The translations under genes were made by a program, and so were the position numbers. The notes under the pieces were generated by a model. It was not told the origin of the DNA and did no database searches. It worked only from the letters and a program-made list of their open reading frames with translations. From Aureococcus anophagefferens (taxonomy: Eukaryota; Sar; Pelagophyceae; Pelagomonadales; Pelagomonadaceae), in NCBI RefSeq assembly GCF_000186865.1, contig NW_008705561.1:1431985-1495984 (forward strand): a DNA stretch of 64,000 bases. Direction: 5' to 3'. Numbering within the stretch: the first letter of the stretch is position 1; every line of letters begins with the position of its first letter. Positions 25,461 through 35,709 of the stretch are shown piece by piece.

Positions 25461-27565
25461 TTACACGTCGGAGCTCTTCTCGTCGGCGGGCGGCGGCGGC
25501 GGCGGCGCGCCCGGCCCGCCGTTGGCGAGCTGCGTGGCGAGGGCCTCCTGCCACGTCTCCTTGTGGCCCGCGGCGTCCGCGGCCGCTAGGAAGGCCTTGG
25601 CGAGGCACTTGAGCGCCTTGGCGCGCTTGGTGCGGGTCTCGTTGGGCACGCCGTTGTCCTTGAAGAGCTTCTCCGTGGCGTCGCGGAGCGTCGACTCCAT
25701 GTCGAGGACGGAGACGCGCCACGCGGCCTCGAACATCGAGCCGACCATCCTGCCCTGCTTCCGCTTCGCGGACGCGTCGTTGAGCGCCTTGGACGTGAGG
25801 AGCTCGCGCGCGCCGCTGCTCTTGACGTGCGTCTTGATCTTGTTGCAGGAGCTCGGCGTGCCGTAGACGCGCACGGGCGCCCACTCGACGGCGTCGTCGT
25901 CGGCGGACACGTCCGCGCCGAGCGCGCCGCCCGCGGTCCCCCGGGCCCTGCGCTTCTCGAAGAGCACGGACGCGCAGGAGAAGGGCAGGTGGCGGAAGTG
26001 GTCGAAGGCCGCGGCCTTGTCCGCGAAGTGGTACGCGGCCCACCTGGGCAGAAAAAGGGTGATTCAAGTTCGCTTCAACATGAGTGTTCCGCGCGCGCGC
26101 GTTCCGGAAAAAGCATCCACGCGTCGAGAGCGCTCCGAGAGATGATCGCTCGTCCAAAAATCAGCCGAAACGAGTGGAAAACGGCTGAGATAGGAGCCTT
26201 TGAAGTTGGGAATTTCGCTCTCTTTTCCTGCCCTGCAGCCCACGACCCGTGGTTGTCGGAGATCGTCACAAAAACCGCGTCCTCGACGGGCTTCCCGTCG
26301 ACGGTCGTCGTCTCCGCCTCGGCCTTCTCCGCGTACTTGGCGGCCTTCGTCGCCGAGTGCGCGTTGAGCAGCAGGCTCCCGGACTCGCGCGCGGTCTGGA
26401 AGTGCGTCTCCGCGGAGTGCGACGCGTCGAAGACGGACTGCACCAAACTCCCCAGGCCGCCCCCGAGGAAGGCGTTCGCCGCCGCGACGTAGGACCGCGC
26501 GATGACGCGCGTCAAAGTCGCCCCGAAGGGCGTGCTCGCCAGGCCCTCGGCCTCGGCGAAGCACCGCGCCTTGAAGGCCTTCTCGTCCTCGGCGCCGTCG
26601 ACGAGGGGCGCGAGCTCGTCGCGGAGCGCGACGGCGAGCTTCACGGACCGCCGGCGCTGCGTGAACTCGAGCTCCGCCGAGTCCGGCGGCGAGTCGTCGG
26701 CGCCCTTGACCAGCGCGGCCATGCGCAGCTCGCCGACGTACTTCTCGAAGCCCTCGCTCCCGAAGATCATCGCGAAGAAGACCGACGGGTCCATGGCCCC
26801 GGCCTTGTCGTCGCCGGACTCGCCCGTCGAGTCGTAGCGCCGCCGCGCCTCCGGCTCGCTCAGCACCTGGTACGCGGACGACACCGCCTGGAATTCTTTT
26901 TGTTTCTGGGCGTCGCCCGGGTGCTTGTCCGGGTGGCACTTGAGCGCCTTCTTGTAGTAGGCCTTCTTGATCTGCGCGTCGGACGCGCCGGGGTCCACGC
27001 CGAGCGCCTCGTACAATGTCGTGTCCTTGACCTCGGCCTTCTTCTCCTCCTGCTCGTCGCCGCCGCGGCGCTTCGCCCGCAGCGCGCGGCGCCGCTCCAC
27101 GTGGTCCCGCAGGGCGGCGTCCGCGTCCGGCGACAGGTACTTCGTCTCGTCGACGCTCAGGTCGTACAAGATCCACGTGCTCGTCGTCGGGTCCCACTCC
27201 TTGCCCTGGCTCGCCGCGACCATCGCCTCGGGCGTGTTCAGGAGCCCGCCGCCGATGGACCCGACGGCGGACGCGACGCCCATGACGGGCAGCGCGATGG
27301 CGCCGAAGACGCCCATGCCCAGGCCCGCGGCGAAGCCCGTCGCGCCGTTCTCCTTGGCGCCGATTGCGGGCGCGGCGACGAGCGCCGCCGCGCCCGCGGC
27401 GACGCCGCCGACCATGGACTTGAAGCCCGTCGCGAGGCCCGCGCCGAGGTGCTTGGACACGTTGCGGTTCACGTGGCCGGGCAGCGACACCTCCATCTCC
27501 ACCTCGTCCTCGAAGCCCTCGGCGGCGGCCGCCTCCTCCTCGTCGGCGTCCTCCTTGGCCTCCAT
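25461..27565 (-). CDS. DnaJ protein with glycine-rich hydrophobic N-terminus and X domain
   Basis: Exon 1 starts at 27565. Residues about 35-115 are a glycine-rich amphipathic/hydrophobic region (GGVAAGAAALVAAPAIGA, GLGMGVFGAIALPVMGVA). A WDPTTSTWILYDL segment follows, then a J domain near residue 183 (LYEALGVDPGASDAQIKKAY, HPDKHPGD). The DnaJ-X domain begins after it (RCFAEAEGLASTPFGATL). An AT-richer intron of roughly 245-290 bp ends in a clear polypyrimidine tract at 26043. The last exon (25461-26043) carries the X-domain end FEAAWRVSVLDMESTLRDAT. In-frame joining needs a GC donor near 26292, so the boundary is uncertain. Hsp70 co-chaperone, probably membrane associated. Confidence 0.7.
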
Positions 27566-27791
27566 CCGTTTGTTTCGGTTTTCGAGATGCGGCGACGAAA
27601 TGCGCGTGTGTGTCGGTGCTGCGGCGCGACCACGCGATAATTGCGGACGTGCGGCTTAATGCGGCCGCGCCGAATCCCACGTCGCCCGCTGGGAATGAGC
27701 TCGGCTTGCTCGAAAAACAAGACGAAATCGCCCTTCGTCAATGACATCATAGTGCAGTCTTGTTGAAGACGTGGACGATGTCGCCTTACTA

Positions 27792-29579
27792 CTACATGAG
27801 CTTGTTGAAGACGAGGTCCGCGACGTCGTCGTTGTTCGCGGCCGCCGGGAGGAGCAGGCAGGCGCGGTCGGCGATGGCCGCGCGCGCGGCGTCGTGGCTC
27901 GCGAGCGTCGCGAGGAACTGGCACGCGGAGCGGACCGTCTCCGCGCGGAGCGACCGCGGCGGCGCGAGGCGGGAGCCGTCCTCGTCGGCCGTCGGCGGCG
28001 GCGGCGGCGGGAGCTCGAGGCGCGGGCCGAGCGTCACGACGCCCGCGACGGGGTCCTCGGAGCGCTGGAGCACCACCGGCGGCGGCGGCGCGGGCGCGGC
28101 GGGCGCGGGCGCGGGCGCGCCCGCGGCGGGCGCGGGCGCGGGCGCGGGCTTCGCCGCCGCCGCCGCCGCCGCCGTCGGCGCGTCGAGGTACTTGACGTGC
28201 GTCGCGACGATGGCCGCGAGCGCGAGGTCCGCCGCGGGCGCGAACGCGGCCAACCGCGCGACGACCGGCGCGGCCGCGTCGCGGTCCGCGAGCAGCGTCA
28301 GCGCCTCGAGCCCCGCGAGGCGCGCCTCGGAGTCCACGGCCTCGTCGGGGTACGCGCGCGCGAGGCGCTCCGCCGACAGGCGGACGACGTCCGCCGGCGT
28401 CTCGTCGAGCGCCGGCGCGTTCCACTCCGAATTCCGGAACGACGCGAGCGTCTCCAGCGCCCGCAGCGCGACGTGCCGCTGGTGCGCCCGCGCCGCGTCG
28501 CGGCCGCCCTCGCGCAGCGTCGCGCCGGGCCGCACGGCGTAGCGCTCCATCGGCGCGGACGCGCCGAACCCGGCGAAGTCGCCCGCGTCGTCCTCGTCGA
28601 CGGGGCTCAGGAAGGCCAGCGGTCCGGGCGCCGCGCCGTAGTGCAGGCACAGGCGCACGGCCCGGAAGCAGCGCCGCGCGAGCGTCGCGCGCCGCCGCAC
28701 GACGTCGCCCGCGCCGCCGTCGAGCGCGCGCGCCGCGCGCGCGCCCGGCGGCGCGATGCCCGCGAGCGCGCAGCCGTTCTTCAGCGCGTCGTCCTTGGCG
28801 CCGCCGCCGCCGCGCGCCAGGTAGTGGCGCAGGGGCCGCGACTCGAGGAACGCGCCGCCGAGCTCCACGTGGCGGCCCACGGACGCGAGCACGTCGACGC
28901 AGAGCGTCGCCGACTCGAGGCCCAGCAGCGGCGGCTCCAGGAGGACGAGGACGTGGCGCAGGCAGCGGTCGTGGTGCGCGATGGCGCTCCGGTTGCTCGC
29001 CGTCTGCGCGACGTTGCGCAGCACCGTCAGCACGGCCAGACAGAGCGGCGACGACGCGCGCGCCGCGACGTCGTCCACGTACTCCGGCGCGGGCTCGCGG
29101 TCGCCGCCGACGCGCCAGGCCCAGGGGTCCACATCGTCCTCGAGGGGCGGCGCGCCCGGGTCGCCGAAGAGCGACGAGGCCAGCGGGCCCGGGGGCAGGC
29201 ACCGGTCGAGCATCGTCGCGAGACCGTTCAGCAGCGGCGACTCGTCGTCGTAGAAGTCGCCGGCCTCGAGGCACGGCACCTCGAGCTCGCGCGTGATCAC
29301 CAGGAGCAGGTTCACGCACTTGAGCGCGACCCGCTCGTCGCTGCAGCCGCAGAGCTGGCGGCCGCAGCGGAGCGCCGTCGCGAGCGCGGACTCGCGGTCC
29401 TGCTCCTGGAGTCGCGCGGGCGCGCCCGCGCGGCCCTGGTACATCTTGCTCAGGCCGCCCTTCAACGGCTTCTGCTTCTTCATCGCCGTCGCGCCCGTGC
29501 CGCGCTTCGTGTACGCGCGCTTCTGCCGCGGCGGCTCCGGCATCTGGTTCGCGGGATTCGGCGGCGGCGCGGCGCTCAT
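27792..29579 (-). CDS. Armadillo-like helical protein, possibly BAF250/ARID-type C-terminal domain
   Basis: 595 residues. The N-terminus is basic (PRQKRAYTKRGTG, AT-hook-like). Residues about 55-330 are helical repeats, including LCLAVLTVLRNVAQTASNRS, HDRCLRHVLVLLEPPLL and TLCVDVLASVGRHVEL, which match the pattern of the BAF250_C/ARM domain of SWI/SNF ARID1 proteins ('LRNLSFxxxN'). A further helical block and an Ala/Pro linker follow, then LRAETVRSACQFLATLASHD near the end. If correct it is a chromatin-remodeller subunit; a generic ARM protein is the alternative. It is divergent from the epimerase gene over 302 bp. Confidence 0.55.
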   Translation of the reverse strand: MSAAPPPNPANQMPEPPRQKRAYTKRGTGATAMKKQKPLKGGLSKMYQGRAGAPARLQEQDRESALATALRCGRQLCGCSDERVALKCVNLLLVITRELEVPCLEAGDFYDDESPLLNGLATMLDRCLPPGPLASSLFGDPGAPPLEDDVDPWAWRVGGDREPAPEYVDDVAARASSPLCLAVLTVLRNVAQTASNRSAIAHHDRCLRHVLVLLEPPLLGLESATLCVDVLASVGRHVELGGAFLESRPLRHYLARGGGGAKDDALKNGCALAGIAPPGARAARALDGGAGDVVRRRATLARRCFRAVRLCLHYGAAPGPLAFLSPVDEDDAGDFAGFGASAPMERYAVRPGATLREGGRDAARAHQRHVALRALETLASFRNSEWNAPALDETPADVVRLSAERLARAYPDEAVDSEARLAGLEALTLLADRDAAAPVVARLAAFAPAADLALAAIVATHVKYLDAPTAAAAAAAKPAPAPAPAAGAPAPAPAAPAPPPPVVLQRSEDPVAGVVTLGPRLELPPPPPPTADEDGSRLAPPRSLRAETVRSACQFLATLASHDAARAAIADRACLLLPAAANNDDVADLVFNKLM

Positions 29580-29881
29580 CGTTCCTTTTTTTCGCGCGCG
29601 AGTGCGTGTGCGCTTTTGGGGTGTTCGTGTAGCGTGCGGCGGTCTTGTGCGATCGTGTCGAGCGGCGCGCGCAGCCTGCCGTCGACGCGGTGGGTGGTGC
29701 ACGCGAGGCAAACGCCGGCTCGCGCGATCGCGACCGCGTCAAAAATCTCAATCGAGCGATGCGCTGCTGACCTAAGCTCGGCATTCCACACCGATAAAAC
29801 ACGCTCCGACGCTCATAATCGTCGGTAAGCTGCGCCATAGAGTAGCCGAACACCGCCCGCAACGCGCGCACCGAAAAAACG
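29580..29881. promoter_or_regulatory. 302-bp divergent intergenic region
   Basis: It lies between the helical-repeat gene and the epimerase gene, both reading outward. It is moderately AT-richer than flanking coding DNA, with a cgataaaacac stretch near 29792 and a run of T near 29585. No repeat or RNA gene seen. It must hold both promoters. Confidence 0.5.
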
Positions 29882-31063
29882 ATGGTCGAGCTCAAGCAGA
29901 AGGTCGCCGCGATCACGCTGATCATCTGCGGGCTCGTCGGGCTGGAGATCCAGTCGAACTTCGTGTCGACGCGGACGTCCTTCGGCAAGGAGGAGCCCTA
30001 CTGGATCAACGAGGCCTGCACGACGCGCGCGGACCGCCACGCGCTCTCGGCGGCGTCGCGCGTGCTCGTCACCGGCGGCGCGGGCTTCATCGGGTCGAGC
30101 CTGATGGGCGCGCTCCACGAGCAGTTCGCCCCCGAGGTCGTCGTCGGCCTCGACAACTTCAACGACTACTACAGCCCGGCCTTCAAGAAGGCGCGCGCGC
30201 ACCGGCTCAAGAAGGACTTCGGGCGCGACGTCGTCGCGGGCGACGTCTGCAACGGCAGCCTGCTCGAGGACCTCTTCAAGGAGCACCGGTTCACGCACGT
30301 CGTCCACCTCGCGGCCCAGGCGGGCGTGCGCTACTCGCTGAACCACCCCCTGAGCTACGTGAAGAACAATCTGGAGTGCTACGTGACGCTCCTGGAGGTC
30401 GTGCGGAAGATCGACCCGGAATCGCGGCCGTCGCTGTCGTACGCGTCGTCGAGCTCCGTCTACGGGCGCAACAAGAAGATCCCCTTCAGCGAGGCCGACG
30501 CCGTGACGAACCCGGCGAACTTGTACGGCGCGTCCAAGTTCATGAACGAGCAGATCGCCGCCGCGTTCCACCACATCTACGGCCTCCACTCCGTCGGCCT
30601 CCGCTTCTTCACGGTCTACGGCCCCTGGGGCCGGCCGGACATGGCGGCCTTCCTCTTCACGCGGGCCATCGAGCTCGGCAAGCCCCTGACCCTCTACAAC
30701 AAGGGCGAGATGCGCCGCGACTTCACGTACGTCGACGACATCGTCAGCGGCATCATCGGGTCGATGCAGTACTGCGCGGACGCCGCGGCCGTCTTCAACC
30801 TCGGCAACAACCAGCCCGTGGAGCTCATGCACTTCATCCAGACCATCGAGAAGAGCCTGGGCACCAAGGCGACCATGAAGCACAAGACGTCCACGGCCGA
30901 GATCAAGGAGACGTACGCCGACATCACCAAGGCCCAGGCGCTCCTCGGCTACGCGCCGAAGACGTCCATCGAGGACGGCATGGCCAAGTTCATCGACTGG
31001 TACCAGAACGAGCCCCGCCGCCACGCCTTCGCCGGCGGCCACTTCAACGACCGCCGGCGGTAG
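29882..31063 (+). CDS. GAE: UDP-glucuronate 4-epimerase, membrane anchored
   Basis: 393 residues. A single N-terminal hydrophobic helix (VAAITLIICGLVGLEI) makes it a type II Golgi or ER protein, as in plant GAE. The extended SDR core has VTGGAGFIGSSL (NAD loop), the substrate segment LDNFNDYYSPAFK, HLAAQAGVRYSL, SYASSSSVYG, and the catalytic Y-x-x-x-K in YGASKFMNE. RRDFTYVDDIVSG and the C-terminal GYAPKTSIEDGMAKFIDWY complete the family pattern. It converts UDP-glucuronate to UDP-galacturonate for acidic polysaccharides. It fits with the exostosin and the nucleotidyltransferase in this window as glycan genes. Confidence 0.92.
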   Translation: MVELKQKVAAITLIICGLVGLEIQSNFVSTRTSFGKEEPYWINEACTTRADRHALSAASRVLVTGGAGFIGSSLMGALHEQFAPEVVVGLDNFNDYYSPAFKKARAHRLKKDFGRDVVAGDVCNGSLLEDLFKEHRFTHVVHLAAQAGVRYSLNHPLSYVKNNLECYVTLLEVVRKIDPESRPSLSYASSSSVYGRNKKIPFSEADAVTNPANLYGASKFMNEQIAAAFHHIYGLHSVGLRFFTVYGPWGRPDMAAFLFTRAIELGKPLTLYNKGEMRRDFTYVDDIVSGIIGSMQYCADAAAVFNLGNNQPVELMHFIQTIEKSLGTKATMKHKTSTAEIKETYADITKAQALLGYAPKTSIEDGMAKFIDWYQNEPRRHAFAGGHFNDRRR

Positions 31064-31468
31064 ACCTCGTAAGCCCATTTTCGAAACTTGAAAGCCGCCG
31101 CGGAGCTACCGGTCCGCGGCCGGCGCGCGGCGCACCGGCCGCGGCGCCGACGGCGTGTGCTCGGGCTGGTCGGTTTTTGCAAGGTGGTGCGGAGGGTGGC
31201 GCGCGGGCACGTCGGGAGGCGAGGCTTGGCGGCGGCGCGCGGCGGCGGCGCGCGCGGTGCGACAAGCGCCGTGGCGACCGCACTCGCCGTCCGAGAAAGG
31301 TCGACCGAGTCCCGAGACCATCGAGCCTCGCGGCGCCGCTGGCAGACGAAGAGGCTGACCCCTGCGCTCGCGACGGCGACGAGGGGTGTTGGCGACGCGG
31401 GAGAAGCCCGCGCGTGTCCCCGTGGTCCTCCTCGAGCTCCCTGAGCTGCGGACGGCCGCCCTGCGACG
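31064..31468. other. 405-bp intergenic stretch
   Basis: Between the epimerase stop and the cullin start. Arg-rich open frames cross it but have no recognisable domain and end abruptly, typical of GC-rich non-coding DNA. An upstream non-coding or short coding exon of the cullin could lie here. No RNA gene or repeat seen. Confidence 0.5.
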
Positions 31469-34012
31469 ATGCTGTCGCCGAAGATCATCGCGCTCGAAGA
31501 GGGGTGGAATAATGAAATCAAGGCGAAGGCCATCGACGTCCTGGAGGAGATGCTGAACAACGGCTTCGACCAGAAGAGCCAGCGGCTCTTCGCCCCCAAG
31601 GAGTACGTGCAGACGTGCGTCGCCCCGCGTCCGGCGCTCGGGCGGGTCGCGCCTTCGGTTCGAAAGGGCTCGTTCCGCGCGCGGCGGCCGGCGGCCCGGC
31701 GGGCCCGCGCGCGCCGCGCGGGCGCCGCCGGCGCCACCGCGGGCGACCCCCGGGCCGGGCGGGGCGCGACCGGGCCGCCCCTCGCCAGGTACACGACGTG
31801 CTACAACATGTGCACGCAGCGGAGCCCCTACAACTGGTCCGAGCAGCTCTACCAGCGCCACGGCGAGACCATCTGCGACTACCTGACGAAGACGGTCCGC
31901 GACCCGCGCCCGCTCGCCGCGCGCCCCGCGCCGCGCTCGACGCGCGCCGCGCGCGCAGGTGCTCCCCGCGCTGCGGCACCAGCACAACGACTTCCTGCTC
32001 ACGGAGCTGACGAAGCGGTGGGCGAACCACAAGATCATGAACAAGTGGATGCGCCTCTTCTTCATGTACCTCGACCGCTACTACGTCAAGCACCACAGCC
32101 TGCCGACGTCCGCCGCGCCGCGTCCCTTTCTTCGGGCGCTTCCGCCGCGGAGCCGCGCGCGACCCATCGTAGGCTCGACGTCGCGGGGCTCAAGCACTTC
32201 AAGACGCTCGTCTACAACGAGGTGAAGAAGGACGTCGTCAACGCCATGATCGGCCTCATCGACGCGGAGCGCGACGAGAAGCTCATCGACCGGGGCCTCG
32301 TCAAGAACTGCGTCGAGCTCCTCGAGGCCATGGGCATGGGCAGTCTCGACGCCTACGTGACGGACTTCGAGGACCAGCTCCTCGGGTCGACGAAGGAGTA
32401 CTACGCGCGCAAGAGCCAGGAGTGGGTCGAGACGGACGACACGCCGACGTACCTCGCCAAGGCCGAGGTCGCGCTCGACGCGGAGAAGGCGCGCGTGGCC
32501 CACTACCTCAACAGCGCGTCCGAGCCCAAGCTGCTGCGCGTCTGCGAGCACGAGATCCTCGAGCTCCGCGAGACCGTGCTCCTCGAGAAGGAGGGCAGCG
32601 GCTGCCGCGCGCTCCTGGCCAACGACAAGGCCGCGGACCTGAGCCGCATGTACCGCCTCTTCAGCCGCGTGCCCAACGGGCTGCCGCCCATGGCGGCCCT
32701 GGTACGGGCCCACATCGAGGCCATGGGCAACGAGGTCATCAACCGGCGCGAGGCGCGGCTCGAGGCCGGCGAGAAGGACTCGAACCAGGACCCGGCCTTC
32801 GTCAAGGAGCTTTTAGCGCTCCACGACAAGTACATGGCCGTCGTTTCCGCCCAGTTCGCGGGCAACGCCCTCTTCCAGAAGGCGCTCAAGGAGGCGTTCG
32901 TCGAGTTCACGAACCGCGACGTCGGCAAGTTCACGAACGCGGAGCTCATGTCGTCGTTCTGCGACCGCATCCTCAAGAGCGGCGGCGAGAAGCTCAGCGA
33001 CGAGGACGTCGAGTCCTACCTCGAGAAGACGGTGCAGCTCTTCTCCTACCTCACGGACAAGGACTTGTTCGCGGAGATCTACCGGAACCAGCTCGCGAAG
33101 CGCCTGTTGAACCAGCGGTCCGCGTCCGACGACGCGGAGCGCCTCATGATCGGCAAGCTCAAGCTCCGCTGCGGCTCCCAGTTCACGGGCAAGATGGAGG
33201 GCATGCTCAACGATCTGGCCATCGGCGTCGACCACCAGTCCGACTTCGACCAGACGGTCAAGGAGGACAAGTCCAAGAGCCTGGGCAAGCTCGACTTCGC
33301 CGTCCAGGTGCTGACGACGGGCTACTGGCCGTCCTTTGCCGCCATCGACGCCCACCTCCCGCCGGAGATCGTCCAGTGCACGCGCGTCTTCAAGGACTAC
33401 TACGACACGAAGAACTCGAAGCGGCGCCTCACGTGGATGTTCTCCCTGGGCAACGCCTCCGTCAAGGGCGCCTTCGGCAAGAAGTCCTACGACTTCCAGG
33501 TGTCGACGCTCCAGGCCATCGCGCTCCTCGCGTTCAACGCCGACGGCGACGGCGCCGCGCCGTCGCTCGCGTACGACGCGGTCCGCGAGCGCATCAACCT
33601 GCCCGACGAGCACCTCAAGCGCGTGCTCCACTCCCTCGCCTGCGGCAAGTACAAGGTCATCACGAAGACGCCCGCGGGCAACACGATCAAGAACACGGAC
33701 GCGTTCAAGGTCAACGCGGACTTCAAGTGCCAGATGCGCAAGATCCGCGTGCCCATGGCCAACCTCGACGAGAGCCACAACCCGAAGCGCGTCGAGGAGG
33801 ACCGCACCGTCGCCATCGAGGCCGCCATCGTCCGCATCATGAAGGCGCGCAAGACCCTCAGCCACCAGCAGCTCCTCGCGGAGGTCCTCAGCCAGCTCGC
33901 CTTCTTCCGCCCGAACCCCAAGGTCATCAAGCGCCGCATCGAGGCCCTCATCGACCGCGAGTACCTCGAGCGCGACCCGGACGTCGCCAACAGCTACCGC
34001 TACCTCGCCTGA
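31469..34012 (+). CDS. CUL1: Cullin, CUL1 type (four exons)
   Basis: Exons 31469-31614, 31789-31894, 31959-32107 and 32173-34012 join in frame through three GT-AG introns (174, 64 and 65 bp). The splices restore EYVQT-YTTCYNMCTQ, YLTKT-VLPALRHQ and HHSLPT-LDVAGLKHF, all matching CUL1 repeats. Later landmarks are RLFSRVPNGLPPM, SDDAERLMIGKLKLRCGSQF, VQVLTTGYWPS, and the WHB end with the neddylation region IVRIMKARKTLSHQQLLAEV, finishing in YRYLA. It is the scaffold of SCF-type ubiquitin ligases. The three introns fall only in the first quarter. The N-terminus is slightly short, so a small upstream exon is possible. Confidence 0.92.
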   Translation: MLSPKIIALEEGWNNEIKAKAIDVLEEMLNNGFDQKSQRLFAPKEYVQTCVAPRPALGRVAPSVRKGSFRARRPAARRARARRAGAAGATAGDPRAGRGATGPPLARYTTCYNMCTQRSPYNWSEQLYQRHGETICDYLTKTVRDPRPLAARPAPRSTRAARAGAPRAAAPAQRLPAHGADEAVGEPQDHEQVDAPLLHVPRPLLRQAPQPADVRRAASLSSGASAAEPRATHRRLDVAGLKHFKTLVYNEVKKDVVNAMIGLIDAERDEKLIDRGLVKNCVELLEAMGMGSLDAYVTDFEDQLLGSTKEYYARKSQEWVETDDTPTYLAKAEVALDAEKARVAHYLNSASEPKLLRVCEHEILELRETVLLEKEGSGCRALLANDKAADLSRMYRLFSRVPNGLPPMAALVRAHIEAMGNEVINRREARLEAGEKDSNQDPAFVKELLALHDKYMAVVSAQFAGNALFQKALKEAFVEFTNRDVGKFTNAELMSSFCDRILKSGGEKLSDEDVESYLEKTVQLFSYLTDKDLFAEIYRNQLAKRLLNQRSASDDAERLMIGKLKLRCGSQFTGKMEGMLNDLAIGVDHQSDFDQTVKEDKSKSLGKLDFAVQVLTTGYWPSFAAIDAHLPPEIVQCTRVFKDYYDTKNSKRRLTWMFSLGNASVKGAFGKKSYDFQVSTLQAIALLAFNADGDGAAPSLAYDAVRERINLPDEHLKRVLHSLACGKYKVITKTPAGNTIKNTDAFKVNADFKCQMRKIRVPMANLDESHNPKRVEEDRTVAIEAAIVRIMKARKTLSHQQLLAEVLSQLAFFRPNPKVIKRRIEALIDREYLERDPDVANSYRYLA

Positions 34013-34229
34013 GGCAACGGACGCTGCGGCTCGGGCCCGCGGGCGGCGGGGCCTCTCGCGCGGCGCGCGCCACACCGACACCCCGGCGCTCGTCGCACTA
34101 ACTACGAGACCAGAAGCGTCGGCGTGCGAAGGCGCGTGGCTCCATGCGCGCACTAGATGCGCGCACCGCCGACAGCTCCATGAGGGCTCGGCCGGCGCCC
34201 GCACAAACCGCTCTCAGTGCCAACTCAGC

Positions 34230-34838
34230 ATGGGGTGCCGCGTCCATGCTCTCTTCGCATGCATCGCCACGACCTCTGCGCTCCGCAGCGCCTCCGTAAG
34301 CTCGAGCATCGCCACCGCTGCGCGCCGCGGTCCATCGCTGCGGCCGACGCGGCGCTGGGCCAGCGACGACCGGCTCCTCCTCGACGAGGCGCCGGCGCCG
34401 GTGCTGTGCGCCGACGCGCACCCGCGCGCGCGCGCGGCGCTCGCGGTCGCGGCCGTCGCGCTCCTGGCGGCGGCCGAATCGGCGCTGGCGCTCGACGGCC
34501 CGCCGCTGCCGAGCGCGGCGCCGGGCGTCTACGAGCCGCGCGGCGTGACGCCGCAGGACACCGTGGTCTTCCTCATCGGCACGGTGCCCTTCCTCTGGGC
34601 GGCCTGGGAGTTCTGGCGGCGCATCGCCGTCGGCGCGAGCTTCGGCACGGGCAAGGACTCCATCGTCATCGCGCCGGAAATCGCCGACGGCCTCGTGGAC
34701 GACGCGGACGAGGACCAGCTGCGGAGGTTCGGCGGCCGCCGCGTCCTCGGAAACGACGCGATCTCGGCCGCGTACGTCCTCATGACCGTCGCCGCGGGCT
34801 CCGTGGCCCTGGCGCTGTACTCCGCGGCGACGCTCTGA
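34230..34838 (+). CDS. Probable plastid (thylakoid) membrane protein, unknown function
   Basis: 202 residues. The leader has a signal-peptide-like start (HALFACIATTSALRS), then an Arg/Ser-rich transit region, then a second hydrophobic Ala stretch (ALAVAAVALLAAAESALA) ending in a thylakoid-type AxA site. This tripartite layout is expected for proteins crossing complex plastid membranes. The mature part has EPRGVTPQDTVVFLIG, one TM (TVPFLWAAWEFWRRI), the motif FGTGKDSIVI, and a final TM (AAYVLMTVAAGSVALALY). The motif resembles conserved algal plastid proteins, but I cannot name the family. Confidence 0.6.
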   Translation: MGCRVHALFACIATTSALRSASVSSSIATAARRGPSLRPTRRWASDDRLLLDEAPAPVLCADAHPRARAALAVAAVALLAAAESALALDGPPLPSAAPGVYEPRGVTPQDTVVFLIGTVPFLWAAWEFWRRIAVGASFGTGKDSIVIAPEIADGLVDDADEDQLRRFGGRRVLGNDAISAAYVLMTVAAGSVALALYSAATL

Positions 34839-35078
34839 CGTAACGCGCGGCGGCGGCCTTTAGCTCGTGCAGTGCGCCCCGGGGAGGAGTGCGACGCGCC
34901 GCTCTCGAGAGCTGCGTCTGCGCTGCTCCAGAGGGGCGTCGACGCGCCGAGATGCGAAGAAGCTCTTATGCTGAGAGACCGGGCTCCGGGACGAGGTGCT
35001 CGCCGGGGACGCGCGGCGGGGGGAATCGAGCGGTGGGGGAGGGGGCGGCCCGCAGCTTGGGGACGGGCCCGACGAGGA

Positions 35079-35709
35079 TCACGCCTCCTGGGTCAGCTCG
35101 CACTCCTGCGAGTCGCAGTCCTGGGAGACGGTGACGCCGCCGCTGCTCTGGCGGTCGTCGTCGTACTTCGTCCGTTTCTGGTCGCCGCCCTCGACCTTGC
35201 CCATGAGCTCTCGCTTGTTCTGCACGAGCCGGTCGAACTGGCACCCGGTCTTGAAGTAGTCCAGGCGCGACGGCGCCGAGATGTGGACGAGCTCCTCCTG
35301 CATCGCGGCGACGGTCTCGAGGAGGTCGTCGAAGGACTCGCACTGCTTGTAGGCCGCGGCGATCTTCTCCCGGATGCTCGTGCGCTCCTCGAGCGTGAGG
35401 AACTTGCGCCACCTGCGTCGGGGGGGAGGCGCGCGCTCGGCGAACGCGGGCGTGGGTTTCGGGCCCGTCTCTCGTCGTCCGCGTCGTGCGCGTCGGTTAT
35501 TATCGGACACGGCGCGCGCACTCGCAGGCGCTCGGCGACCGCGTGGACTGCGACGTCATCGTCGAGGAACGGTTCAGCGTGTTGGCGCACATCATACCGG
35601 AGGACGACCGCTGACTCGAGGTGCGCGTCAAACCGCCCGCGGCTTCCCGCGCGTCGCCGGAATCGAGAGTCGCGCGGGCCAGGACGTCGAGAGGACCACA
35701 GGAGGCCAT
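35079..35709 (-). CDS. Small conserved two-exon protein, unknown
   Basis: Exon 1 is 35709-35522 and exon 2 35412-35079. The intron (109 bp) is GT-AG, donor gtgcgcgc, acceptor gacgcag. Joined, the protein is about 173 residues: a Ser/Thr-rich N-terminus (LTRTSSQRSSSG), then a helical domain EWRKFLTLEERTSIREKI, YKQCESFDDLLETVAAMQEE and the striking SAPSRLDYFKTGCQFDRLV, and a Ser/Asp/Glu tail. The domain looks well conserved, but I do not recognise the family. An ATG further up (about 35802) would extend the N-terminus. Confidence 0.6.

Noticed and set aside
31106..32065. 319-residue minus frame over the cullin 5' region
   Set aside because: Antisense to spliced cullin exons; no domain, Arg-rich and crosses introns.
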